Positions 32,706 to 43,604 of a stretch of DNA of 64,000 nt are shown one piece after another. The DNA comes from Magicicada septendecula (lineage: Eukaryota; Arthropoda; Insecta; Hemiptera; Cicadidae): contig CM068370.1 in the NCBI GenBank assembly GCA_034769895.1, positions 36,981,031 through 37,045,030 on the forward strand, read 5' to 3'. Each line of letters starts with the position of its first letter. Positions within the stretch are counted from its first letter, which is position 1. The notes under the pieces are model-generated. The model was given only the letters and a program-made list of their open reading frames with translations, did not search any database and was not told where the DNA came from. Both the position numbers and the translations under genes were made by a program.

Positions 32706-33608
32706 ATGGCAATGAATAAGGAGGAACGACTCGCGTATGATATAGACACGATAAGCGACAACATAAGGAAAAAATATCATGCATTACAACACGGTATCAG
32801 AGAAAGCGACGAGGCGTTTTGAAAAAATTACAGACCGATTCTGGAACCGTTAGAAGCTATTTCACGAAAGTTAAGTGGTGACATGATGGAGGAGGAGGAG
32901 GAGGAGGAGGAGGAGGAGGAGGAGGAGGAGGAGCAGATAAAACAAGAAGAGCCTACACAACACGTAATAACAGAAAACGAAAGTGGTATGCAGAGTCATA
33001 ACGCTTCTCATTTCGGTGAAGAGGACGCCTGGAACCCTAACGCTTCACATTTCAGCGAGGATTCATTAGCAAACAAATATATGCGTTTGTGTGAATCGGC
33101 GGACTGTAAACGGATTATAGATCGCATGTATGGTGTTCGATACGAAGGTGGTAAATTTATGATAGGTGATTCAAATGTAAAAATCGATGATAACGACAAC
33201 TTTCATGTCAAAGGAAAAATTTACGAGGGTACACCTGGTCTGTATGAACTTTTGTTTATGAAACTACCGAAAAAATACAATAATGATGATATGAGGAAAT
33301 ATAAGTCTATACTACTAGCAACCAACGGACACAAACAAAAATATAAACACAATACGCGAATAAACAGTAACAGTGGCGTCAAGTACCGACTAGTAATATC
33401 TAAATTGTTTGCACGAAAACGTACAGGGAGTGGCTATATGGAGATGAAACCGAACACTGCAATCGATTACGTGCATTGGGATGATCCTAACGAGTTGGTT
33501 AATAGATTGAGACTGTTAATGGCGTCTCAAAATAGCGGCCATACTGGTCATAGGAATGAAATCGTTTCGATATTGGAAGAATTACGTGAAACTGGCATTA
33601 TCATATAA
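32706..33608 (+). CDS. Conserved Polinton protein with poly-Glu tract, interrupted by TGA
   Basis: The promoter points to ATG 32706. This frame encodes a charged helical segment (NKEERLAYDIDTISDNIRKK), is stopped by TGA at 32820-32822, and continues open in the same frame through ILEPLEAISRKLSG to ATG 32883 and on to 33608. From 32883 the open part is 241 aa, starting with about 18 Glu encoded by a GAG/GGA tract. A conserved core follows (RIIDRMYGVRYEG, GKIYEGTPGLYELLF, KYRLVISKLFARK) and a C-terminus IDYVHWDDPNELVNRLRLLM...GHRNEIVSILEELRE. The core is one I associate with Polintons and their remnants in animals; whether it is the published PX or another product I cannot decide. Virion or regulatory role unknown. 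Confidence 0.8.
32887..32933 (+). repeat. GGA/GAG microsatellite within coding sequence
   Basis: A run of GAG codons giving the poly-Glu tract near the start of the 241-aa frame; probably length-variable. Confidence 0.85.
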
Positions 33609-33640
33609 AAGCAGACGCACCGTTCTATAACCATCAGTTC
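33604..33640 (+). promoter_or_regulatory. Core promoter of the fibre-like gene
   Basis: TATAAAA (33604-33610) contains the upstream stop TAA (33606-33608); TCAGT with A at 33636 lies 32 bp downstream, and the ATG is 33653. Confidence 0.65.
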
Positions 33641-33652
33641 TTCTTCATAAAT

Positions 33653-34411
33653 ATGAGTGTAGACAAGTTCGGTAGACACGACAGCGCTGTAAGAGTGCGA
33701 AAAGAAACTCATCGAAGTCTGCGTGAGGATATCGGTTTAGGAGTGACTAACGACGGTCACTTTGATGTGAAAAACAAAAAGATATGCAACTTGGGTGATC
33801 CTGAAGAGTTGCACGATGTTGTTTCTTTACAGTACGTAAAGGACACATGCTTACAGTACAAGAACGACGATAACGCTACCGTAGACGCAAAAGATCATCG
33901 AATAATAAGGCTAAACGATCCGCTTAAATCAAGAGATGCAGCCACAAAACGATACGTAGACGAGAAGAGTTTGAAAAAAGATCGTGCAGGTAACGTAATC
34001 GTTAATGACTGTCGACTAACGCATGTGCAAGCGCCTGTTGACTTCAAAGACGCAGTGAATTTGGAATTTTTACATGCACACACAATCAGTTTGCAAAACG
34101 ATACTTTCTACGCTGCCGGAAGAAAAATTACGAATATAGCGAACGGTATCAATGACAAAGACGCAGTCACTGTACGACAAATGCACGAATTAAAATTACA
34201 TATAAAGACCGAATTGTACAAGGTCACTCAGGTATTTCACGCTCATATAATCAATCTAATAAAGTTTGTCTATAAATATCAAGACAGCACGACACAGCGT
34301 TCAGTCCTGTCTGAATATATTGAAGAGGTGGGGCGTTTAATAGACGTTCTCGATACGGAAACGGAAATCAAGGATTGGAGATCTGTTTACAAGAATGCAC
34401 GTACTTCGTAA
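33653..34411 (+). CDS. Fibre-like repeat protein
   Basis: 252 aa. Four copies of a 22-residue motif spaced 38-40 residues apart are visible: KKICNLGDPEELHDVVSLQY (about 42-62), RIIRLNDPLKSRDAATKRYV (83-102), RLTHVQAPVDFKDAVNLEFL (121-140) and RKITNIANGINDKDAVTVRQ (157-176). The pattern I.N...P....DAV...Y is that of trimeric tail or vertex fibres of phages and large DNA viruses, so host attachment is a reasonable inference. The C-terminal 75 residues are helical (IKTELYKVTQVFHAHIINLI). It has its own promoter and overlaps the next gene by 17 bases. No break. Confidence 0.7.
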   Translation: MSVDKFGRHDSAVRVRKETHRSLREDIGLGVTNDGHFDVKNKKICNLGDPEELHDVVSLQYVKDTCLQYKNDDNATVDAKDHRIIRLNDPLKSRDAATKRYVDEKSLKKDRAGNVIVNDCRLTHVQAPVDFKDAVNLEFLHAHTISLQNDTFYAAGRKITNIANGINDKDAVTVRQMHELKLHIKTELYKVTQVFHAHIINLIKFVYKYQDSTTQRSVLSEYIEEVGRLIDVLDTETEIKDWRSVYKNARTS

Positions 34412-34979
34412 GAAAAGAAGAATGGGGCGTGGTGTAATTGGAAAAATACTTAAAAACACTGTGCCCGCTAACGTTTCGTCAGTACCTACTTTGATTAATC
34501 GGGCGGTGGACGCATTACCAGTAGAATTACACCTACCGGGCTACCGATTCTGTGGACCTGGAACAAAACTCAAAGAGAGATTGGCACGTGGCGAGCGCGG
34601 AATCAACGAGTTGGACGAAGCCTGTCGCGAACACGATATCGCTTACGCTAAGTACAAGGACAACGAACGAAGACGCGTAGCGGATCGTGTGCTAGCCGGC
34701 AAGGCGTGGGATCGAGTGAAAGCTTTGAATTCAGGCATCAGCGAAAGAGCGTACGCGGCGGCCGTAGCGGCAGCGATGAAGGCGAAATCGGCAGTGGGTG
34801 GAGGGAGCTCGCGTAGTGGTTGCAGAAAAAACAAGAAGAAGAAGGGTTCAGGAATTAAACGTCAATCCGTGAACAAACGCAAAACGACCTGCAAACGCAA
34901 AACAGTCCCAAGACATAAACGTAACAATAAAAAAATAGCGTCAGGTCTATACCTACGTCCTTACAGACAAAAAAACTAA
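34395..34979 (+). CDS. Phospholipase A2-like protein with basic C-terminus
   Basis: 194 aa from ATG 34395; a second ATG (34422, MGRGVIGKIL) is possible. Residues 48-90 match the parvovirus VP1-type PLA2 domain: a calcium-loop motif GYRFCGPGT (about 49-57) and the catalytic HD pair in REHDIAYAKYKD (H80, D81), preceded by INELDEACR. In parvoviruses the enzyme acts during membrane escape; a similar virion role here is inferred. An Ala-rich helix (AYAAAVAAAMKAKSA) and a tail rich in Lys/Arg (KKKKGSGIKRQSVNKRK) follow, suited to nucleic-acid binding or nuclear import. No promoter is visible in front, so it may share the fibre transcript. Confidence 0.85.
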   Translation: MHVLRKKRRMGRGVIGKILKNTVPANVSSVPTLINRAVDALPVELHLPGYRFCGPGTKLKERLARGERGINELDEACREHDIAYAKYKDNERRRVADRVLAGKAWDRVKALNSGISERAYAAAVAAAMKAKSAVGGGSSRSGCRKNKKKKGSGIKRQSVNKRKTTCKRKTVPRHKRNNKKIASGLYLRPYRQKN

Positions 34980-34990
34980 TTTGCATACCA

Positions 34991-35341
34991 GTGCGTGCAT
35001 TGTCTGACAGTGATTTGTATGTGTACGCAAAACTTTTGAAAATACCTTATTTCAGAGGAGTTTTTATGCGTAACACTTTACCACACACACGACCATGGAA
35101 GAATGAGAGTGCAGTTGTTAATCTAGACAGTGCAGAAGGACCTGGTACGCACTGGGTTTGCTACAAGAAGCGAAACAAACAAGTTTACTACTATGATGCG
35201 TATGGTAATATGCAGCCACCTCTTGAGCTGACACAGTATTTTGGAACCGACACCGACATTTACTACAATTACGAACGTGAACAGCCACCACACACAGTCA
35301 TCTGCGGGCATTTATGTTTGGACTTCTTAACGCGCGAGTGA
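34991..35341 (+). CDS. PRO: Adenain-like cysteine protease (capsid maturation), no ATG at N-terminus
   Basis: 116 codons from 34991. Catalytic residues line up with adenovirus protease: His54 in GPGTHWVCY, Asp69 in YYYDAYGN, Gln98 in EREQPP and Cys105 in VICGHLCLDFL. The conserved start (LSDSDLYVYAKLLKIPYFRG) is intact but the first in-frame ATG is 35066 (codon 26). Position 34991 is GTG, and the frame is open upstream only to 34931 without ATG. A lost start codon, a non-AUG start or a splice is needed. About 75 bp of this 5' part is also present, decayed, in every terminal inverted repeat copy. The protein would cleave capsid precursors. Its end is short after the Cys motif. Confidence 0.88.
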   Translation: MRALSDSDLYVYAKLLKIPYFRGVFMRNTLPHTRPWKNESAVVNLDSAEGPGTHWVCYKKRNKQVYYYDAYGNMQPPLELTQYFGTDTDIYYNYEREQPPHTVICGHLCLDFLTRE

Positions 35342-35356
35342 TCAGTAAGCGACAAG

Positions 35357-36058
35357 ATGTCTTCGCTGTCGGTCACCTTAACAGGTACGAATGCTGCTGC
35401 TCTTGTATGTGACTTTTTCCCGCCTCTCGAACTAACAAACGGCGAATGGTATGTAGGTCTATTGGACTTTACTACATACAACAGTATACCGAACGTGATT
35501 GAAGGAAAAAACAACGTGTTTCCAGTACTACGAGACGGAACAACGTGGGACTTGATAACTTTACCTACAGGTGCTTATGAAATCGGTGACATAGAAGCCT
35601 TCCTCAAAAAGCAGTTAGGAGACTCAAAGATTAGTCTACGTCCTAACAACAATACACTGAAATGTGAGCTGACTTGTGCACTGGATATTGACTTTCAACA
35701 AACAGTGTACGGTATCGGTGATATGTTGGGTTTCAAGGGAAAGCGTCTGCTTGAAGCGAATAAAACTCACACGTCTGACGCCACAGTTAACATTATAAAA
35801 GTGAACAGTATACTGATAAGGTGTAATATAGCGCAAGGATCATACAAGAACGGTAAAACCGGGCACACACTGCACTCGTTCTATCCGTCAGTCGAACCAG
35901 GATTCAAAATAATTGAATCGCCTACAAACGTCATATACCTACCTGTGAATGTGAGTCGTTTGGACAACATAACATTATCTTTACACGATCAGGACGGTGA
36001 CGTAATAGATTTTCGCGGAGAAGTCATCACTGTGCGTTTACATCTAAAACGACTATAG
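35357..36058 (+). CDS. mCP: Minor capsid protein (penton-type single jelly roll)
   Basis: 233 aa; ATG 35357. Recognisable blocks of the Polinton minor capsid protein include DFFPPLELTNGEWYVGLLDF, TTYNSIPNVIEGKN, LPTGAYEIGDIEAFL, GIGDMLGFKGKRLL, HSFYPSVEPGFKIIESP, VIYLPVNVS, and the C-terminal IDFRGEVITVRLHLKRL. It should form the pentameric vertices of an icosahedral particle. A TCAGT site with A at 35344 lies immediately upstream with a weak TTTATG 32 bp before it, so it may have its own start. Intact. Confidence 0.88.
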   Translation: MSSLSVTLTGTNAAALVCDFFPPLELTNGEWYVGLLDFTTYNSIPNVIEGKNNVFPVLRDGTTWDLITLPTGAYEIGDIEAFLKKQLGDSKISLRPNNNTLKCELTCALDIDFQQTVYGIGDMLGFKGKRLLEANKTHTSDATVNIIKVNSILIRCNIAQGSYKNGKTGHTLHSFYPSVEPGFKIIESPTNVIYLPVNVSRLDNITLSLHDQDGDVIDFRGEVITVRLHLKRL

Positions 36059-36060
36059 AC

Positions 36061-36234
36061 ATGGGTTTGTACTTTGTTTCTTCGCCACCGCTGCTACCAC
36101 AGTCGTCGTCAGTAATAAAAGAAGAAGAAAGATCAGTTAGGAAACGCATCAGTACTCGTTCGAAACTGAAACGATTAACATCAGTTAACCGCCGTTTCCT
36201 GATTTCACTGGGTTTTGTTGTTGTAAACAAGTAA
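36061..36234 (+). CDS. 57-aa basic small protein between capsid genes
   Basis: ATG two bases after the minor capsid stop; ends one base before the major capsid ATG (36236). The protein begins MGLYFVSSPPLLPQ, has EEERSVRKRISTRSKLKRLT and ends NRRFLISLGFVVVNK. The tight packing and the FL.SLGF end, which I recall from similar short frames in other arthropod Polintons, support it as real. Its basic character suggests a core or cementing virion protein; function unknown. Confidence 0.6.
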   Translation: MGLYFVSSPPLLPQSSSVIKEEERSVRKRISTRSKLKRLTSVNRRFLISLGFVVVNK

Positions 36235-36235
36235 C

Positions 36236-37477
36236 ATGGCGAGTGGAATATTATCAGTGGAGCAGCAACCGTTCTTTGAAGACAGTATCACACACTTTTC
36301 ATTTCACTCACACGCACCGTACGCAACAACAAGATATGGAAACAATGATGAAATACGTGTGCCAATACAACAACAGGACGTCTTTACACTGCCGTCAGAA
36401 AGTTTCCTCTACATCGAAGGCAAGTTGGTTAAAAAAAACCCTAGTGCGGCTGCAGATACTGCACTGAATGTGGAACTGGTGAACAATGCTATAGCATTTC
36501 TCTTTGAAGAGATTCGTTACGAGTTGGCCGGCGTGGTAGTGGATCATACCAGAAACGTCGGTGTTACGTCAACTATTAAAACTTTTCTATCACTCAACAA
36601 CAACGCACGTAACGCAATGGAAAACGCAGGTTGGGTGGCACCGACCACGAACATATTAAAAGTGAATGATGACGGCGAATTCAATTTTTGTATACCACTG
36701 AAAATGCTAATGGGATTCGCAGAAGACTATACACGCATCGTGCTGAACGTGAAACAAGAACTTATACTCCTACGCGCTTCTACCGACATAAATGCTATGG
36801 TTTTAGTAAGCTGACAAACGACTGCTAATTGTGTTCTTGAACTAGATAAAGTTTACTGGAAAATGCCTTATGTACATGTAGCTAATGTGTACAGATTACC
36901 ACTGTTACGACTCATAGAGAAAGACCACCCGATAACTATGCCTTTTAGGACCTGGGAGTTGCACGAGTATCCTGCCTTACCACAGACTAAAAGGCAGAAT
37001 TGGATTGTCAAGACCTCGAGTCAGCTGGAAAAACCACGCTTTGTTGTGTTAGCTTTTCAGACAGCAAGAAAAAATGTACTGACAGCACACGCTGATGAAT
37101 TTGATCACTGTAACGTGATCAATGCGAGACTGTTTCTAAACGACAAGTATTATCCTTACGATAATTTAAACTTGGATATTGGGAAAGACCGTTTTGCATT
37201 ATTGTACAATATGTACAGCAGTTTTCAAAGTTCGTATTACCACCGTTTGGACGGTAGCCCAGTACTGACACCGGAATTATTCAAATCAAAAGCCCCGCTG
37301 GTTGTTTTCGATTGTAGCAAGCAAGACGAAACACTTAAGTCTTCAGTAGTTGATGTACGTTTAGAATTTGAATCGTCAATGAATTTTCCTAGACAGACAA
37401 CCGCCTACTGTATGATACTACATGATTCGCTTGTAGAATATACACCATTGTCCAACACAGTACATAGACGTGTTTAA
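36236..37477 (+). pseudogene. MCP: Major capsid protein (double jelly roll), split by one in-frame TGA
   Basis: N-terminal part 36236-36814 (192 codons) carries FFEDSITHFSFHSHAPYATT, VFTLPSESFLYIEGKL, NAIAFLFEEIRYELAG and FCIPLKMLMGFAEDYTRIVL. C-terminal part 36863-37477 (204 aa) carries YRLPLLRLIEKDHPI, FRTWELHEYPALPQ, RFVVLAFQTARKN and ALLYNMYSSFQSSYY. Both lie in the same frame, separated by TGA at 36812-36814 and 16 open codons. The two halves correspond to the two jelly rolls of a Polinton major capsid protein. A 40-bp GTAAGC...TAG intron is conceivable but would shift the frame. The simplest reading is a single nonsense mutation; readthrough cannot be excluded. Confidence 0.85.
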
Positions 37478-37684
37478 GTCTTATTTTATACATATTTTGT
37501 AAATACTAGTTTTAAATATATATATATTTTCATCATATTTGTAACATTATAATATTGGAGCTATGTGTGTGTATGTATTTTTAATTGTAAAACTAGTTTA
37601 GATATATTTTAATACTTGTAACAGTATAATCTTGGAACTGTGTATGTTTTTTTAATTGTAAAACTGTTTAATATAATCTTGGAG
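37478..37684. other. AT-rich spacer with short diverged repeats
   Basis: Three related blocks of about 60-80 bp contain TTGGAGCTATGTGTG-like and TTTTTAATTGTAAAACT sequence. The third block runs into the first large tandem unit. Confidence 0.6.
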
Positions 37685-38604
37685 CTGTGTGTATGTATTT
37701 TAATAAATGTATATATATTACACACACTTTATTATTATTTGTATAACCCACTCCATAATAATTTGATCATACACATACACGCGCACACACACATGTATTA
37801 AATTCAATAACACGCTTGATAATGCAAATAATTTTTACGTTTAAATAAAAATCTGCACATACATTAAAATTAAATAAAATCTGTACAACTTACCAAAAAA
37901 CTAGTATGTGCGTTGTCTACAGTCTAGAGTCTAGTTGTCTACAGGCGTACAAACAGTCTTTCAACTATTAAAAAACAGATGTAGAGATTTCACGATGTAT
38001 CAGCACACGTTGGTGAGAAATTGCCACTATAAAAATACAGTAAGAATATATTTTCAGAAATTGTAATTTGATCATACACACACGCGTACACACACACACA
38101 TGTATTAAATTCAATAAATAATGCACTTGATAATTTTTACGTTTAAATAAAATCTATACACTTACCAAAAGAAGATGTGTATACTGGAAGACAGTATCAG
38201 CCAAACTAGTATGTGCGTTGTCTACACTGAAGACGTACAAACAGTCTTTCAAAAGAAGATGTGTATACTGAAAGACACGTAATACGTGCAGTACAAGTCG
38301 ACAAATAAGAAATTGCCGCTAACTTACTTAGCGTATATATAGTGTACTCTGTAGTGGGGAAAGCACGTGTGTGTGTGTGTGTGTGTGTGTCCGTTTTTAG
38401 AGTAATTACTGTAAGCGGTGTTAATGCTTGACAGGTGTCAAATTAGAAAGTAGAGTTGTCCGTTTTTAGAGTAAATACTTTATAATCCTAATCACTGCTA
38501 ATGACTAGCAGGTGTGAAATTAGAATGTGGGACGTTGTACACAAGGTTAATGACCTCTGGTTTAATTTAGCGAATAATAACTATATCTAATTCAGTATCG
38601 TTGT

Positions 38605-38648
<44 letters not shown>

Positions 38649-41082
38649 ATAGACTTGTTTCACTGTCAACGTACTCCGAATATGCATGCAATTATTTGTA
38701 TAGTAATCAGAAATGTGTGTGAGAGAGACATTTTAATAATTTGTAGGTTGTATCTTACAATCATGAAAATTATTATTTAAACTGATAATTGTTTTATTAA
38801 AATCTTACAATGACGAAATATTATTATTTCATTGTTTACGATATATATTTAATGCAAAAAATGAATTTTTAAAATTACAATCGTCTGTATTTAAGTTCGT
38901 GTACACACATACAAATCGTTTGAATAAGGGAAATCTTCGAATATGCATCCAATTATTTGTATAGTAATCAGAAATGTGTGAGAGAGACATTTTAATAATT
39001 TGCAGGTTGTATCTTACAATTACGAAAATTATTATACAATGTGTGTGTACACAAAACTTTTGAAAATACCTTATTTCAAGGAGATTTTTTTATGCGTAAC
39101 ACTTTACCACACACCCACACACACAGACTTGGCAGTATATTAATTTCTAAATCGTAGTCAATGACTGTCATGTGTCAAAAAAGGACGCCACGAGGTAGGT
39201 GATAAATATATATTTCCTGGTGATTACATTTTAGTATCGCTAATTACAATAATCCATAAGTAGCACGACGCTTATGTAAAACTGATGACAACTGTGTCTA
39301 GAGACAAAGAGAGAGGAGGGGAGAGAGAGTTGATATCGAAGTCGTCGTCAACAATTTACTATAATATAGTTTGAATTTCCCACCGAAGAAAAATGTTGAC
39401 AGATCTGTTCTATACACACACACACACAATAATGCAGGATTGGTAACCCTGATCATATATTTTAATATACACTATAATACACACACATATCAAGTTTGAA
39501 CCCATACATAGGTTGGTAAACCTGATCATATAGATTTAATATACATTGCGGATGCTGTGGTCCAGATACGCGAAAAAGTCGCGGATCTTGACACAGATCA
39601 GCGAAAAAGTCGCGGATGCTGTGGTCCAGTAGAAAGTGAAAGTGATCTAGGCTCGCGAAAGGCGGCATATATTCACGGATATGCAAATCAATTTAATTAA
39701 AAAAATAAAAATATCAAATAAAAAAAATAAAAAAATTGGGAACGGCGGCATCTCTTTGATCTAGGCTCGCGAAAGGCTGCATATATTTGAACTTGGCGCG
39801 CGAAATTTTATTGGTGGAAATTCGCGGATGCTGCAGGTCCAGCTGATTGAAAGTGAAAGTGATCTAGGCTCGCGAAAGGCGGCATATATTCGCGGATATA
39901 CAAATCAATTTAATTTAAAAAATAAAAATATCAAATTAAAAAAATTTATTCGCGGAAATTCGCGGTCCAGTAGAAAGTGAAAGTAATTTAGGCTCGCGAA
40001 AGACGGCATATAAAAAATTATATTCGCGGAAATTAGAAAGTGAAAGTGATTTAGGCTCGCGAAAGGCTGCATATATTCGCGGATATGCAAATCAATTTAA
40101 TTAAAAAAATAAAAATATCAAATTAAAAAAAAATAAAAAAATTTATTCGCGGAAATTCGCCTGTGTGTATGTATTTTAATAAATGTATATATATTACACA
40201 CACTTTATTATTATTTGTATAACCCACTCCATAATAATTTGATCATACACATACACGCGCACACACACATGTATTAAATTCAATAACACGCTTGATAATG
40301 CAAATAATTTTTACGTTTAAATAAAAATCTGCACATACATTAAAATTAAATAAAATCTGTACAACTTACCAAAAAACTAGTATGTGCGTTGTCTACAGTC
40401 TAGAGTCTAGTTGTCTACAGGCGTACAAACAGTCTTTCAACTATTAAAAAACAGATGTAGAGATTTCACGATGTATCAGCACACGTTGGTGAGAAATTGC
40501 CACTATAAAAATACAGTAAGAATATATTTTCAGAAATTGTAATTTGATCATACACACACGCGTACACACACACACATGTATTAAATTCAATAAATAATGC
40601 ACTTGATAATTTTTACGTTTAAATAAAATCTATACACTTACCAAAAGAAGATGTGTATACTGGAAGACAGTATCAGCCAAACTAGTATGTGCGTTGTCTA
40701 CACTGAAGACGTACAAACAGTCTTTCAAAAGAAGATGTGTATACTGAAAGACACGTAATACGTGCAGTACAAGTCGACAAATAAGAAATTGCCGCTAACT
40801 TACTTAGCGTATATATAGTGTACTCTGTAGTGGGGAAAGCACGTGTGTGTGTGTGTGTGTGTGTGTGTCCGTTTTTAGAGTAATTACTGTAAGCGGTGTT
40901 AATGCTTGACAGGTGTCAAATTAGAAAGTAGAGTTGTCCGTTTTTAGAGTAAATACTTTATAATCCTAATCACTGCTAATGACTAGCAGGTGTGAAATTA
41001 GAATGTGGGACGTTGTACACAAGGTTAATGACCTCTGGTTTAATTTAGCGAATAATAACTATATCTAATTCAGTATCGTTGT

Positions 41083-41126
<44 letters not shown>

Positions 41127-43560
41127 ATAGACTTGTTTCACTGTCAACGTACTCCGAATATGCATGCAATTATTTGTATAGTAATCAGAAATGTGTGTGA
41201 GAGAGACATTTTAATAATTTGTAGGTTGTATCTTACAATCATGAAAATTATTATTTAAACTGATAATTGTTTTATTAAAATCTTACAATGACGAAATATT
41301 ATTATTTCATTGTTTACGATATATATTTAATGCAAAAAATGAATTTTTAAAATTACAATCGTCTGTATTTAAGTTCGTGTACACACATACAAATCGTTTG
41401 AATAAGGGAAATCTTCGAATATGCATCCAATTATTTGTATAGTAATCAGAAATGTGTGAGAGAGACATTTTAATAATTTGCAGGTTGTATCTTACAATTA
41501 CGAAAATTATTATACAATGTGTGTGTACACAAAACTTTTGAAAATACCTTATTTCAAGGAGATTTTTTTATGCGTAACACTTTACCACACACCCACACAC
41601 ACAGACTTGGCAGTATATTAATTTCTAAATCGTAGTCAATGACTGTCATGTGTCAAAAAAGGACGCCACGAGGTAGGTGATAAATATATATTTCCTGGTG
41701 ATTACATTTTAGTATCGCTAATTACAATAATCCATAAGTAGCACGACGCTTATGTAAAACTGATGACAACTGTGTCTAGAGACAAAGAGAGAGGAGGGGA
41801 GAGAGAGTTGATATCGAAGTCGTCGTCAACAATTTACTATAATATAGTTTGAATTTCCCACCGAAGAAAAATGTTGACAGATCTGTTCTATACACACACA
41901 CACACAATAATGCAGGATTGGTAACCCTGATCATATATTTTAATATACACTATAATACACACACATATCAAGTTTGAACCCATACATAGGTTGGTAAACC
42001 TGATCATATAGATTTAATATACATTGCGGATGCTGTGGTCCAGATACGCGAAAAAGTCGCAGATCTTGACACAGATCAGCGAAAAAGTCGCGGATGCTGT
42101 GGTCCAGTAGAAAGTGAAAGTGATCTAGGCTCGCGAAAGGCGGCATATATTCACGGATATGCAAATCAATTTAATTAAAAAAATAAAAATATCAAATAAA
42201 AAAAATAAAAAAATTGGGAACGGCGGCATCTCTTTGATCTAGGCTCGCGAAAGGCTGCATATATTTGAACTTGGCGCGCGAAATTTTATTGGTGGAAATT
42301 CGCGGATGCTGCAGGTCCAGCTGATTGAAAGTGAAAGTGATCTAGGCTCGCGAAAGGCGGCATATATTCGCGGATATACAAATCAATTTAATTTAAAAAA
42401 TAAAAATATCAAATTAAAAAAATTTATTCGCGGAAATTCGCGGTCCAGTAGAAAGTGAAAGTAATTTAGGCTCGCGAAAGACGGCATATAAAAAATTATA
42501 TTCGCGGAAATTAGAAAGTGAAAGTGATTTAGGCTCGCGAAAGGCTGCATATATTCGCGGATATGCAAATCAATTTAATTAAAAAAATAAAAATATCAAA
42601 TTAAAAAAAAATAAAAAAATTTATTCACGGAAATTCGCCTGTGTGTATGTATTTTAATAAATGTATATATATTACACACACTTTATTATTATTTGTATAA
42701 CCCACTCCATAATAATTTGATCATACACATACACGCGCACACACACATGTATTAAATTCAATAACACGCTTGATAATGCAAATAATTTTTACGTTTAAAT
42801 AAAAATCTGCACATACATTAAAATTAAATAAAATCTGTACAACTTACCAAAAAACTAGTATGTGCGTTGTCTACAGTCTAGAGTCTAGTTGTCTACAGGC
42901 GTACAAACAGTCTTTCAACTATTAAAAAACAGATGTAGAGATTTCACGATGTATCAGCACACGTTGGTGAGAAATTGCCACTATAAAAATACAGTAAGAA
43001 TATATTTTCAGAAATTGTAATTTGATCATACACACACGCGTACACACACACACATGTATTAAATTCAATAAATAATGCACTTGATAATTTTTACGTTTAA
43101 ATAAAATCTATACACTTACCAAAAGAAGATGTGTATACTGGAAGACAGTATCAGCCAAACTAGTATGTGCGTTGTCTACACTGAAGACGTACAAACAGTC
43201 TTTCAAAAGAAGATGTGTATACTGAAAGACACGTAATACGTGCAGTACAAGTCGACAAATAAGAAATTGCCGCTAACTTACTTAGCGTATATATAGTGTA
43301 CTCTGTAGTGGGGAAAGCACGTGTGTGTGTGTGTGTGTGTGTGTGTCCGTTTTTAGAGTAATTACTGTAAGCGGTGTTAATGCTTGACAGGTGTCAAATT
43401 AGAAAGTAGAGTTGTCCGTTTTTAGAGTAAATACTTTATAATCCTAATCACTGCTAATGACTAGCAGGTGTGAAATTAGAATGTGGGACGTTGTACACAA
43501 GGTTAATGACCTCTGGTTTAATTTAGCGAATAATAACTATATCTAATTCAGTATCGTTGT

Positions 43561-43604
<44 letters not shown>

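Noticed and set aside
36806..36845. A 40-bp intron removing the TGA in the major capsid gene
   Set aside because: GTAAGC and TAG are present, but 40 bp is very short for an insect intron and removal would shift the downstream capsid frame.
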